Positions 17,072-25,540 of a stretch of DNA of 61,901 nucleotides are shown piece by piece. The notes beneath the pieces were generated by a model. It was not told where the DNA came from and made no database searches. It saw only the letters and a list, made by a program, of their open reading frames with translations. Origin of the DNA: Kaistella jeonii (lineage in GTDB: Bacteria; Bacteroidota; Bacteroidia; Flavobacteriales; Weeksellaceae); NCBI RefSeq assembly GCF_000812865.1, contig NZ_JSYL01000013.1, positions 1 to 61,901 of the forward strand, given 5' to 3'. Each line of letters begins with the position of its first letter. The stretch's first letter is position 1. Position numbers and translations under genes: made by a program.

Positions 17072-20000
17072 TTGGCGAGAAAAATATATTTTTTAGTCTT
17101 CATTATTTCAGCATTAAATTTATTTACTGCGCAGATTTTTTCGTGGAAAAACCCCAATATTCCCGCCGATTCCACAAAAAAGGATTCTATTCTTGCTGCC
17201 CGTATTGATAGAGATGTATTTTCTAAAGACACGCTGGATTTTATTAAAACTCAAAATAAAATTATTGTCGATGAAGGGGTTTTGGTGAAAAATCCGCGAT
17301 CTAAGATCTTGGGTGATCTTAATTCTAAAGGTTCCATCATTCGCGGAATTACCTTTGGAAATAATCAGGGTCAAAGTGTTCAAAGTTCAATGGACTTACA
17401 AATCTCAGGCAAGCTTTCAAATGACGTTTCTGTGTTGGCTTCAATTTCAGATCATAATTTGCCTATCCAAGCAGATGGCTATACACAGACATTAGAAGAA
17501 TTCGATAAAATTTACCTTCAGCTAAATATTAAGGATCGCTCCATTCTTCGCGCGGGACACCTGGATCTATTGGACGACAGAACTTATTTCGGCAGGTATC
17601 AACGGCGAAGTATGGGTTTACAATTTCAAACCAATTTCGGAACTGAAAAGAAAACATATGTAGATATTTCCGCGGGAGTTGCCCGCAGCGAATTTCACAG
17701 AATTCGTTTCCAGGGAATCGAAGGCAATCAGGGACCTTATCGACTGAGCGGTAAAAATGGCGAACAGTTCATCACCATTATTTCAGGTTCTGAACAGGTT
17801 TTTATTGATGGGATTTTAATGAAACGCGGTGAAAATCAAGATTACGTTATTAATTATAATACAGGAGAAATTACTTTTACGAGTTTCCGGCCGATCTTCA
17901 AACAGAACTTCATTACGATCTCCTACAATTATGCGAATCGAAACTATACCAGATTTCTCGTTACGGGAGGAATTCAGCATGAAAGAGAAAAAATGAAATT
18001 CGGTTTTAACTGGTTTCTGGAAAATGACAATAAAAACGCGCCACTTTCTTTAAATCTAAGCAAAGAAGACGAGCAAATTCTTGCCAGTGCAGGAAACAAT
18101 CCCGAGCTCATGTACGCACCATCCGGAACGGTTACAGAATTCGATGTGAATAAAATTTTGTATCAACTTATTACAAATCCCAGCGGAAATTATTACGAAT
18201 TCTCCAGCGATAAAGCACAAACTTTGTATCAGGTTGCTTTTACTTATTTCGGTCAGAATTTGGGCGATTATCAAGTTAAACAAACAACAAATAATGGTCG
18301 GGTGTTTCAGTATGTCGGTAATAATATGGGAGATTACCGGGCAGTTCGAAAATTACCCGCTCCGCAAAAAACGCAGGTCTTTTCTGCGAATTCTGAATTC
18401 TTATTGAAAGATGGAAAAATTGGTGCTGATTTTTCTTTGAGTAATTATGATGTGAATCTGTTTTCTTCTAAAGATTCCAACCAAAATATCGGTTATGCGG
18501 GAAGAGTTTTTGGAAATAAAACATTTACCAAAAACAATTGGAAAGGGACGCCTAGCTTTGAATTTCAGCATATCGATTCGCAATTTCATATCCTGGACCG
18601 AATTAATGATGTCGAATTTTCCCGGGATTTTAATCTGGTTCAGGAGTTTAATCAGATTACCCAAAACCGATTGATCTTTAGTTTTTTAAACAACTGGAAA
18701 AACCGTTCTTTCCTTAATTATAAGATCAATTATTTAGACGAAAAAAACTCTTACAAAGGAATTAAAAATGATCTCGATTTTGGCTTTCTCACGGGGCGAT
18801 TCAGCACGAAAGGAAATTTTTCTTACCTCGACACCAAAGCGACTTTTCAAAACACAAAATTTGTAAGAAGCGGCGTTATTTCTGAATACACGACCAAAAA
18901 AGGAAGTTGGGGAATTGGCGGAAATTTGGAGCATAATGTAAAAACTTTCAATGAAACACAGCAACTCGATGTGAGCAGCTTCAGTTGGAAAGAAGTATTT
19001 CTTCAGAAAAAAGTTGGTGATTCGACAAGAACAAAATTATTGGCTAAAGTTTATTTCCGGCAAAATGATTCTGTTCGAAACAACGCCTTAGAAAACATGA
19101 ATCATATTTTGGGAATCATGGTTGAAAGTCAAATCATTAAAACTGAAAAAACCACGTTGAATGCTCTAATTCATTACCGTAAATTTTCTTATCAAAACCA
19201 GGATGTTTCCGCGAAATTTAATCAGGATTTTGTGGTGGGAAATATTTTATACAACCAGCAATTATTCAGAAACGGGATGCGTTTGCAGGCATTTTATGAA
19301 CTTGGAAATGGTCAGGAAGCGCAGCGTGAATTTCAATATATAAAGGTTACTGACGGTCAGGGAATTTACAAATGGACTGACTATAACGGCGATGGAATTC
19401 AGCAACTCGATGAATTTGAGATCGCAGAATACGTAGATTTAGCGAAATATATAAGAGTTTATACGAACACGGTGAAATATATTCCTTCCAATAAAAATAA
19501 ATTACAACTGGCTTTATTTGTGAATCCATCGGTTGTTTTCAACTCCGAAAATAAATTTCTGAAACGCTGGAATTTTAATATTTCCCTGAATTCTCAAAAT
19601 TCATTCTACAAAAAAGATCAGGTTCTTGTTTTGAATCCTTTTGAAAAAAATAAAGATCAAATTCTGAAAAACCAAAATCTGCTTGCTTCCGCACAATTTA
19701 ATCCGACCGACAAATCTGGTTGGAACGGGAATTATCGGTTCATCGCGAATGATAATTTGATCAACGCCAATTTTAGTAATGAAGAGAGATCGCAAACATC
19801 TAATTTTCTGAACGTAGGTTACTGGTTTAATAAAGATTTCCGCATCGACTGGGAAAATTCAGTTCATCAGATCCAAAACGCTTCTCAACTTTTTAAATCC
19901 CGGGATTATATTCTGAATAATTTTGAAACGAAACCAAAAGCAACTTATAAATTTACAGAAATGCTGCAGGCAGAATTTTCTTCAGCCTTGCGACAAAAAG

Positions 20001-20305
20001 TGCGGAAAGATGGTGAAGAACTTTTGAAAACTCTTGATTTAACGGGAAGTTTACAGTGGGACTGGAAGAAAACGTCGCTTCGTGGGAATTTCTCTTTCAT
20101 CAATAATGATTTCACTGGAAATAATTTCTCGATCGTGGGCAATCAAATGCTTGATGGTTTAAAGCCTGGAAAAAATCAGGTTTGGTCTGTATTTCTGCAA
20201 CAATCTGTGAATTCTTTTATCCAGCTCAATGTTAATTATGAAGGCAGAAATTCGGGAGAAAGAACAATTCACATTGGATCAATGCAGGTTAAAGCTAGTT
20301 TTTAA
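17072..20305 (+). CDS. large outer-membrane beta-strand protein with SprA-like repeats, function unknown
   Basis: A 1077-aa exported protein. The signal peptide RKIYFLVFIISALNLFTAQ precedes an N-terminal region (about 85-290) with GSIIRGITFGNNQGQSVQSS and FIDGILMKRGENQDYVINY followed by GEITFTSFRP. These phrases are reminiscent of repeat units in the T9SS/gliding protein SprA. The remaining 750 residues alternate aromatic and polar residues in barrel-like strands, with a calcium-type loop YNGDGIQQLDEFE near 772. It starts at TTG 17072, since the frame closes at 17027-17029 and no ATG intervenes. It is not SprA itself, which is more than twice as long. I infer a surface-exposed barrel of unknown role. 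Confidence 0.78.
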   Translation: MARKIYFLVFIISALNLFTAQIFSWKNPNIPADSTKKDSILAARIDRDVFSKDTLDFIKTQNKIIVDEGVLVKNPRSKILGDLNSKGSIIRGITFGNNQGQSVQSSMDLQISGKLSNDVSVLASISDHNLPIQADGYTQTLEEFDKIYLQLNIKDRSILRAGHLDLLDDRTYFGRYQRRSMGLQFQTNFGTEKKTYVDISAGVARSEFHRIRFQGIEGNQGPYRLSGKNGEQFITIISGSEQVFIDGILMKRGENQDYVINYNTGEITFTSFRPIFKQNFITISYNYANRNYTRFLVTGGIQHEREKMKFGFNWFLENDNKNAPLSLNLSKEDEQILASAGNNPELMYAPSGTVTEFDVNKILYQLITNPSGNYYEFSSDKAQTLYQVAFTYFGQNLGDYQVKQTTNNGRVFQYVGNNMGDYRAVRKLPAPQKTQVFSANSEFLLKDGKIGADFSLSNYDVNLFSSKDSNQNIGYAGRVFGNKTFTKNNWKGTPSFEFQHIDSQFHILDRINDVEFSRDFNLVQEFNQITQNRLIFSFLNNWKNRSFLNYKINYLDEKNSYKGIKNDLDFGFLTGRFSTKGNFSYLDTKATFQNTKFVRSGVISEYTTKKGSWGIGGNLEHNVKTFNETQQLDVSSFSWKEVFLQKKVGDSTRTKLLAKVYFRQNDSVRNNALENMNHILGIMVESQIIKTEKTTLNALIHYRKFSYQNQDVSAKFNQDFVVGNILYNQQLFRNGMRLQAFYELGNGQEAQREFQYIKVTDGQGIYKWTDYNGDGIQQLDEFEIAEYVDLAKYIRVYTNTVKYIPSNKNKLQLALFVNPSVVFNSENKFLKRWNFNISLNSQNSFYKKDQVLVLNPFEKNKDQILKNQNLLASAQFNPTDKSGWNGNYRFIANDNLINANFSNEERSQTSNFLNVGYWFNKDFRIDWENSVHQIQNASQLFKSRDYILNNFETKPKATYKFTEMLQAEFSSALRQKVRKDGEELLKTLDLTGSLQWDWKKTSLRGNFSFINNDFTGNNFSIVGNQMLDGLKPGKNQVWSVFLQQSVNSFIQLNVNYEGRNSGERTIHIGSMQVKASF

Positions 20306-20328
20306 TAGCTCTTAAAAATGGTAAGTTT

Positions 20329-20376
20329 TGGCTAAAGCCATTGATATTTATATTGAAAAGCGGGCTAAAGCCCGCT
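20329..20376. repeat. GGCTAAAGCC-type paired palindromic repeat
   Basis: TGGCTAAAGCCA (20329-20340) is followed 18 bases later by AGCGGGCTAAAGCCCGCT (20359-20376). Both are perfect hairpins with an AA loop and share GGCTAAAGCC. I recall this pair, with the intervening AT-rich stretch, as a widespread intergenic repeat in flavobacteria. It may double as a terminator between the convergent barrel-protein and namZ genes. Confidence 0.6.
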
Positions 20377-20401
20377 CCTATTGATTCTTCCAAATTGAAT
20401 C

Positions 20402-21646
20402 TTATAATTCATAGCTTATTTTTAATGACCCCGCTTTTAATTGCTTTTCCAAATCTTCATAAATAATATACTTCGCTCTGATCTTCTGGAACTTTTCCAA
20501 ATCGCTTTTCCATGAATTTTTTATTTCACCTGCAGATTTTCCCGCAACGATCTGCTTTCTCAATTCGTCACTTCCAACTAATTTATCGAAGAACAGATTT
20601 TTTAAAAAGAAATCTTGGGTTGGATTTTTATAGTTTTTATAAGCTTTCAGCAACCAGTCAATATTGAGTTCCCTTAGATCTAAATTCTTTTCCGAAAGAT
20701 TTTCGCCATAACATAATTTGCCGTTCAAGAAAGGATCTTTCGCACCATAATTTGGTTTAGGAGTAAATTGATAGGGCAGATCTTTCGTCCAGGGACTGCC
20801 ATAAATTTGGAAAGGTAAATCGGTCCCACGTCCCACGGAGACTTGCGTTCCTTCAAAAAAACACAAACTTGGATAGAGATTAATGGCTTTATCATTGGGC
20901 AGATTTGGGGACGGCGCTGCAGAAACTCCATAACGCTGCTTTTTATGATAATTCTGCATTGGGATCAAGGTATATTTTGCCTGAACACCATTTTTTAACC
21001 ACTTTTCACCATTTATCATTTTTCCATATTCACCGATTGTTAATCCATAAATGACAGGAATTTGATGCATACCGATAAAACTTTTCCATTGATCTTTCAA
21101 AACTGGTCCATCAATATAACCATCTTGCGGATTCGGACGATCCAAAACAATAATTTCTACATTGTTTTCAGCGCCGGCTTCCATGACATAAGTTAAAGTG
21201 GAGATGTACGTGTAAAATCTCACACCAACATCTTGAATATCGAAAAGAATAATATCGATCCCTTTCAACTGTTCCGGTTTCGGTTTTTTATTGTCGCCAT
21301 AAAGAGAAATAATTGGAATTCCTGTTTTGGTATCTACTCCATTTTTCACGTGTTCACCGGCGTCTGCGTCACCACGAAATCCATGTTCAGGCGCAAAAAT
21401 AGTTTTGATCTTAATATTGTTTTTTACCAGAAAATCGACGAGAAAAGTTTTGTCTTGCAAAATTCCTGTTTGATTGGTAACGATCGCAATCGTTTTATTC
21501 TGAAGCAAATTAAGATACAATTCTGATCGGTCGGCGCCGGTTTTGAAACAGTTTTTTCCTATATTCTGCGCTGAACTCATTTGGCAAAAACCAAAATAAA
21601 TTAGCACAACTAGAAGTAAATCTTTAATTTTGAGCATTAAATTCAT
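20402..21646 (-). CDS. exo-beta-N-acetylmuramidase NamZ family (DUF1343)
   Basis: An exported protein of about 414 aa of the DUF1343/NamZ family, which release terminal MurNAc from peptidoglycan fragments during wall-sugar recycling. The signal peptide LKIKDLLLVVLIYFGFCQMSSAQ is followed by TGADRSELYLNLL and VTNQTG. Conserved signatures follow: FAPEHGFRGDADAGE, then FDIQDVGVRFYTYI, LDRPNP, and FFEGTQVSVGRGTDLPFQ. The frame stays open upstream, but those codons overlap the divergent permease gene; I start at ATG 21646, and ATG 21637 is also possible. Its start lies 5-14 bases from the divergent permease start, so each promoter must overlap the neighbour. Confidence 0.9.
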   Translation of the reverse strand: MNLMLKIKDLLLVVLIYFGFCQMSSAQNIGKNCFKTGADRSELYLNLLQNKTIAIVTNQTGILQDKTFLVDFLVKNNIKIKTIFAPEHGFRGDADAGEHVKNGVDTKTGIPIISLYGDNKKPKPEQLKGIDIILFDIQDVGVRFYTYISTLTYVMEAGAENNVEIIVLDRPNPQDGYIDGPVLKDQWKSFIGMHQIPVIYGLTIGEYGKMINGEKWLKNGVQAKYTLIPMQNYHKKQRYGVSAAPSPNLPNDKAINLYPSLCFFEGTQVSVGRGTDLPFQIYGSPWTKDLPYQFTPKPNYGAKDPFLNGKLCYGENLSEKNLDLRELNIDWLLKAYKNYKNPTQDFFLKNLFFDKLVGSDELRKQIVAGKSAGEIKNSWKSDLEKFQKIRAKYIIYEDLEKQLKAGSLKISYEL

Positions 21647-21650
21647 CCGC

Positions 21651-22880
21651 TTGAAATTTCCGTTATATTTTTCCAAAAAAATTGCTTTTTCCAAAGATAA
21701 TAAAAATAATCTGTCACGGATTATCGTATTTATTGGTCGCCTTTCTGTAGCGCTTGGCGTCATCGTTTCGCTTATCACCGTTTCTACAGGATTGGGTTCT
21801 AAGAAAGCCATCAAAGAAAGAATGGCTGATTTTTCTGGACATATTTCGATCAAATCAAAGCAGTCGAATAATTCTTATAATTCCTCGGTCCTCAATACAG
21901 ATGGTTTTCAACTGAAAAAAATAAAAGCGCTTCCCGATGTTGCTTCTACGCAGAGCTATGTTTCTGTGAGCGGTATTTTGCGCAATGAACATAATTTTGC
22001 CGGAATTATTTTTAAAGGAGTGGGCAAAGATTTCGATTCTGCAAGATTCAGGAAATTTATAATCGCGGGAAAAGCTCCTGTTGTTACAGAAAAAGGGTAT
22101 AATAACGGTATCTGTATTTCTCAAAAAATCGCAAATGATCTCCATCTAAAAGTAAAAGACAGTATTGTAGCGATTTTTTCCAAAGAGAATCAAAGTCCGC
22201 TTTACAGAAAATTTGAAGTTGTTGGAATTTATAAAACCGATATCAAAATGATTGATGATCTCTTTATTATAGGAGGAATTAATCATGCCCGAAAAATTCA
22301 AGGAATGAAAAACACTGAAATAGGTGGTGTTGATGTATTTCTAAAAAATATTAATTATATCGATGAAGATGCCCCCAAAATTGATCAACTTGCCGGTTAC
22401 AAAAATTACACGATAAAAGCCACAGATGAATATCCTCAAATCATGGATTTTATCGCTATTTTTGATACCAATATTGCATTGATCATTATCATTATGATGG
22501 TCGTGGTCATCATTAATATTGTGATGGTACTTTTAATTTTAATTATTGAAAGAACGAATTCTATTGGAATGTTGAAGACTTTAGGGGCGAGCAATGGTCA
22601 GATCCGCGCAATCTTTATCAATTATACTTTAATGATTATGATTCCTGGACTGGTTTTCGGAAATCTTATTGGACTTGGTTTTCTGCTGCTCCAGAAATAT
22701 CTCGGCATCATTAAATTAAATCCCGAAAATTATTATCTGAGTGTTGTTCCGGTCGATCTGAATATCTTTTACATTCTCGCCATTTCTTTGGGAATCCTTT
22801 TGGTTTCGGGTATTTCACTTATTTTACCAAGTTATTTGATCAGTAAGATCTCTCCTGTCAAAGCCATCAAATACAATTAA
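21651..22880 (+). CDS. ABC transporter permease, FtsX/LolE-like
   Basis: A membrane protein of about 409 aa with the MacB/LolE layout: one N-terminal helix (about 25-45), a periplasmic domain (about 50-275) and three C-terminal helices typical of FtsX domains. TNSIGMLKTLGASNGQIRAIF is the coupling segment that contacts the ATPase. It is probably part of a lipoprotein-release or macrolide-type exporter; no ATPase gene is adjacent. The start is at TTG 21651 (MKFPLYFSKKIAF, as relatives begin). TTG 21630 is in frame but forms the end of a TAATTTTG box (21625-21632), more likely the promoter -7 element. Confidence 0.85.
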   Translation: MKFPLYFSKKIAFSKDNKNNLSRIIVFIGRLSVALGVIVSLITVSTGLGSKKAIKERMADFSGHISIKSKQSNNSYNSSVLNTDGFQLKKIKALPDVASTQSYVSVSGILRNEHNFAGIIFKGVGKDFDSARFRKFIIAGKAPVVTEKGYNNGICISQKIANDLHLKVKDSIVAIFSKENQSPLYRKFEVVGIYKTDIKMIDDLFIIGGINHARKIQGMKNTEIGGVDVFLKNINYIDEDAPKIDQLAGYKNYTIKATDEYPQIMDFIAIFDTNIALIIIIMMVVVIINIVMVLLILIIERTNSIGMLKTLGASNGQIRAIFINYTLMIMIPGLVFGNLIGLGFLLLQKYLGIIKLNPENYYLSVVPVDLNIFYILAISLGILLVSGISLILPSYLISKISPVKAIKYN

Positions 22881-22977
22881 CTTTTAAAATTATATCTTTG
22901 CAAATTCGTAAATATATCAATAAATATTACGATATCTTCAATCCCATCAATAACAAAATTATTCTATAAAAATATTT

Positions 22978-23958
22978 ATGAAATACGCACAAAATATTCT
23001 TGAAACCATAGGAAATACACCATTAGTAAAACTAAATAAAGTTTTAGGTGAAGATTTCCCCGCTTTGGTTTTAGCTAAAGTAGAAACCTTCAACCCCGGA
23101 AATTCTGTAAAAGACAGAATGGCCGTGAAAATGATCGAAGATGCTGAAAAAGACGGAAGATTAAAACCTGGCGGAACCATTATCGAAGGGACTTCCGGAA
23201 ACACTGGAATGGGTCTGGCTTTGGCGGCAATCGTAAAAGGTTATAAATGTATTTTCGTAACCAACTCCAAACAATCGAAGGAAAAATGTGATATTTTACG
23301 AGCAGTTGGCGCAGAAGTAATTGTTTGTCCGACCGACGTAAAACCAACAGATCCCCGTTCTTATTATTCGGTTTCTAAAAGATTAGCTGCGGAAACAGAA
23401 GGTGGATGGTACGTTAATCAATACGATAATTTATCAAACAGAACTGCTCACTATGAATCAACAGCACCAGAAATCTGGGAACAAACGGACGGTAATTTAA
23501 CACATTTTGTTGCCGGAGCGGGAACAGGTGGTACCATTACAGGATGTGGAATGTATTTTAAAGAAAGAAATCCCAATATAAAAGTAATAGGAATCGATAC
23601 TTATGGATCGATTTTAAAAGAATTCCACGAAACGGGTGAACTTCATCCAGATCACGCTTATACCTATATTACGGAAGGTATTGGCGAAGATATTATTCCC
23701 GAAAATTTTGACATGTCGATCATTGATCATTTTGAAAAAGTGACGGATAAAGATGGCGCCATTTACGCAAGAAAATTAGCAAAAGAAGAAGGAATTTTTT
23801 GCGGATATTCTGCGGGAAGTGCGATGGCGGCTTTAGTTCAGATGAAAGATCAGTTTACAAAAGATGATATCATTGTCGTTTTGTTGCACGATCACGGCTC
23901 CAGATATGTTGGAAAAATCTACAATGATGAGTGGATGAAAGAGCAAGGTTGGTTGTAA
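22978..23958 (+). CDS. PLP-dependent cysteine synthase family protein
   Basis: This 326-aa fold-type II PLP enzyme belongs to the cysteine synthase/cystathionine beta-synthase family. IGNTPLVKL lies at 11-19. The cofactor lysine is Lys45 in FNPGNSVKDRMA, the substrate loop is GTSGNTGMGLA, and the phosphate-binding loop is GAGTGGT. It lacks the C-terminal CBS domains of cystathionine beta-synthase and most resembles the catalytic core of that enzyme, so either O-acetylserine sulfhydrylase or cystathionine synthase activity is possible. TATCTTTG at 22893-22900 is a plausible -7 box. It is followed by two large hairpins. Confidence 0.92.
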   Translation: MKYAQNILETIGNTPLVKLNKVLGEDFPALVLAKVETFNPGNSVKDRMAVKMIEDAEKDGRLKPGGTIIEGTSGNTGMGLALAAIVKGYKCIFVTNSKQSKEKCDILRAVGAEVIVCPTDVKPTDPRSYYSVSKRLAAETEGGWYVNQYDNLSNRTAHYESTAPEIWEQTDGNLTHFVAGAGTGGTITGCGMYFKERNPNIKVIGIDTYGSILKEFHETGELHPDHAYTYITEGIGEDIIPENFDMSIIDHFEKVTDKDGAIYARKLAKEEGIFCGYSAGSAMAALVQMKDQFTKDDIIVVLLHDHGSRYVGKIYNDEWMKEQGWL

Positions 23959-23963
23959 AAGTT

Positions 23964-24114
23964 TTTGGGCGTGTCCCTCACAAAAAAAAGAGCAAAATAA
24001 TATTTTGCTCTTTTTTTTGTGAGGGACGGTCTTCGGCTCCCAATCTTTGTAATTGGAGCGGCGGCTTCGCCGCCGCTCCAATTACAAAGGATTTACGCCT
24101 ACAACCTCACGCAA
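23964..24114 (+). repeat. variable-hairpin intergenic repeat, copy 1 (two large perfect hairpins)
   Basis: It begins TTTGGGCGTGTCCCTC. The first hairpin has perfect 26-base arms (23973-23998 and 24002-24027) around three bases and includes long A and T runs, so it is also an excellent terminator. After GGTCTTCGGCTCCCAATC comes a second perfect hairpin with 20-base arms (24045-24064 and 24070-24089) and a CTTCG loop. It is unusually GC-rich and is followed by GGATTTACGCC. Flanks align with the copy at 61545-61669 (TTTGGGC...CCCTC, GGTC, CAATCTTT, AAAGGATTT, GCAA), while the stems are unrelated. Confidence 0.75.
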
Positions 24115-24120
24115 GTTTCG

Positions 24121-25407
24121 CTACAAAATATCAGTCAGTTTTCTAGTGAGATTTTTTCGGGAGAACTGCTCAATATTTTTCGTGTTCGAGGTTAATTTAC
24201 CCGTTTTCCAGTCCATATATTTTGATAGAATAAAATCCTTCACCAGATCGGAATCATCATACGTAAAATGTTGACCGGCTTTTGTTTCGCTCAGAATTTT
24301 CTTCACATCGCTGTTTTTTGGCCCGAAAGAAATAATTTGATTTCCCGTCGCCAAATACTCAAAGATCTTTCCCGGAATAATTCCTTCCGAAGTTTCCTGT
24401 GGAAAATTGGTGATCAGGAGCAGATCTGAATTTAGCATCTCTGCATTCGCTTCTGAATGAGAAAGATATCCCAGATTCAAAATAGAATCTTTCAAACTGG
24501 AATTTTCTAAATTCTCTAAAATCTTATCATCAATTCTACCAACAAATTTCAATTCGAAATCTTTTTTAAAACTCCTCACCTCAGTCAATAATTCATTCAA
24601 AACACTCCATAAAACTTCAGGATTTCTAAGCTGCTCCAAAACTCCAATATAACTTAGAGTAAATTTTGAATTCTTTTTCTCAACCTCTTCCTTAACCTCA
24701 CCTCGATCAAATCCATTCGAAATACAAAACGCGTTCGCTCCTTTCGCTTTAAAATTCTCCGCATCAGAATAACTTGTCGCTAAAGCAATATCTGCCTTTT
24801 TTAAAACATTTGCCTCCAATCTTCTATGCTTTAAATCTGCAAATTTGGTCAGTTTCAAATGTTTATAATAAGAAATTTCTGTCCATGGATCCCGGAAATC
24901 AGCGATCCATTTTAAGTTTGGAAATTCTTTCTTCAACTCCAAACCAATTAAGTGCATGGAATGCGGTGGTCCGGTTGTTACAAATGCATCAAACTTATTT
25001 TCCTTCAAATATTTTTTTAGAAACTTTACCGAAGGTTTCACCCAAAAAACACGGGCATCAGGAATAAAGAAATTTCCGCGCACCCAAATGGAGAGTTTCG
25101 ATTTCCAGCTTTGATTTTTTCCTACATCGAATTGTCCAGCTTTAAACTTTTTATTGTCTTTGCCAAAAAATTCTGCAATTTGATAAGGTTCCCAAATTTT
25201 GGTTTTAATGATCTCCACATCACTTGAAACCTCTTGAGATAAACTCTCGTCAACAATCGGGTAACTCGGATTTTCTGGAATAAAAACGGTAGGATTCCAG
25301 CCAAATTCCGGTAAATATTTTACAAATTTTAACCACCGTTGAACTCCTGGTCCACCTGCAGGCGGCCAATAATAGGTTATGATTAATATTTTTTTGTCAG
25401 GTTTCAT
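24121..25407 (-). CDS. glycosyltransferase family 4-like (GT-B fold)
   Basis: A 428-aa glycosyltransferase with the GT-B two-domain layout. The N-terminal acceptor domain begins KKILIITYYWPPAGGPGVQRW, typical of GT4-type enzymes of Bacteroidetes envelope polysaccharide clusters. WIADFRDPW lies near the domain centre. The C-terminal nucleotide-sugar domain has FTLSYIGVLE, LGYLSHSEANAEML and IIPGKIFEYLATGNQII, where the Glu of KxFEYLA binds the donor ribose. It probably acts at the inner face of the membrane on cell-surface glycans. It lies downstream of yfhO on the same strand, about 100 bases apart across a palindromic repeat. Confidence 0.88.
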   Translation of the reverse strand: MKPDKKILIITYYWPPAGGPGVQRWLKFVKYLPEFGWNPTVFIPENPSYPIVDESLSQEVSSDVEIIKTKIWEPYQIAEFFGKDNKKFKAGQFDVGKNQSWKSKLSIWVRGNFFIPDARVFWVKPSVKFLKKYLKENKFDAFVTTGPPHSMHLIGLELKKEFPNLKWIADFRDPWTEISYYKHLKLTKFADLKHRRLEANVLKKADIALATSYSDAENFKAKGANAFCISNGFDRGEVKEEVEKKNSKFTLSYIGVLEQLRNPEVLWSVLNELLTEVRSFKKDFELKFVGRIDDKILENLENSSLKDSILNLGYLSHSEANAEMLNSDLLLITNFPQETSEGIIPGKIFEYLATGNQIISFGPKNSDVKKILSETKAGQHFTYDDSDLVKDFILSKYMDWKTGKLTSNTKNIEQFSRKNLTRKLTDIL

Positions 25408-25412
25408 TTCAT

Positions 25413-25540
25413 TGTAGGGACAAGTCGTGAATTGTCCAAAAAACCGAAGGTTTTTAATTGATTATTTATTTATACAATCCGATTATTGAACAATTTATAT
25501 TGAAAATTTTCAATTTTCGGACAGGTCGCGACCTGTCCCT
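25413..25540. repeat. pair of GGACARGTCG palindromic repeats at the 3' end of yfhO
   Basis: GGACAGGTCGCGACCTGTCC (25519-25538) is a perfect 20-base palindrome lying inside the last codons of the yfhO gene. A degenerate form, GGGACAAGTCGTGAATTGTCC with a six-base core arm GGACAA/TTGTCC, starts near 25416. They are arranged with outward-facing GTAGGGACA and TGTCCCTAA ends, as in a two-unit REP cluster. Confidence 0.55.

Noticed and set aside
21637..21853. Upstream extension of the NamZ reading frame
   Set aside because: It overlaps the well-supported permease gene on the other strand and places 69 unlikely residues ahead of a clear signal peptide.
23931..24146. Open frame across the two large hairpins
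   Set aside because: It consists of hairpin-derived sequence with no family features; the open frame is a consequence of the palindromes.
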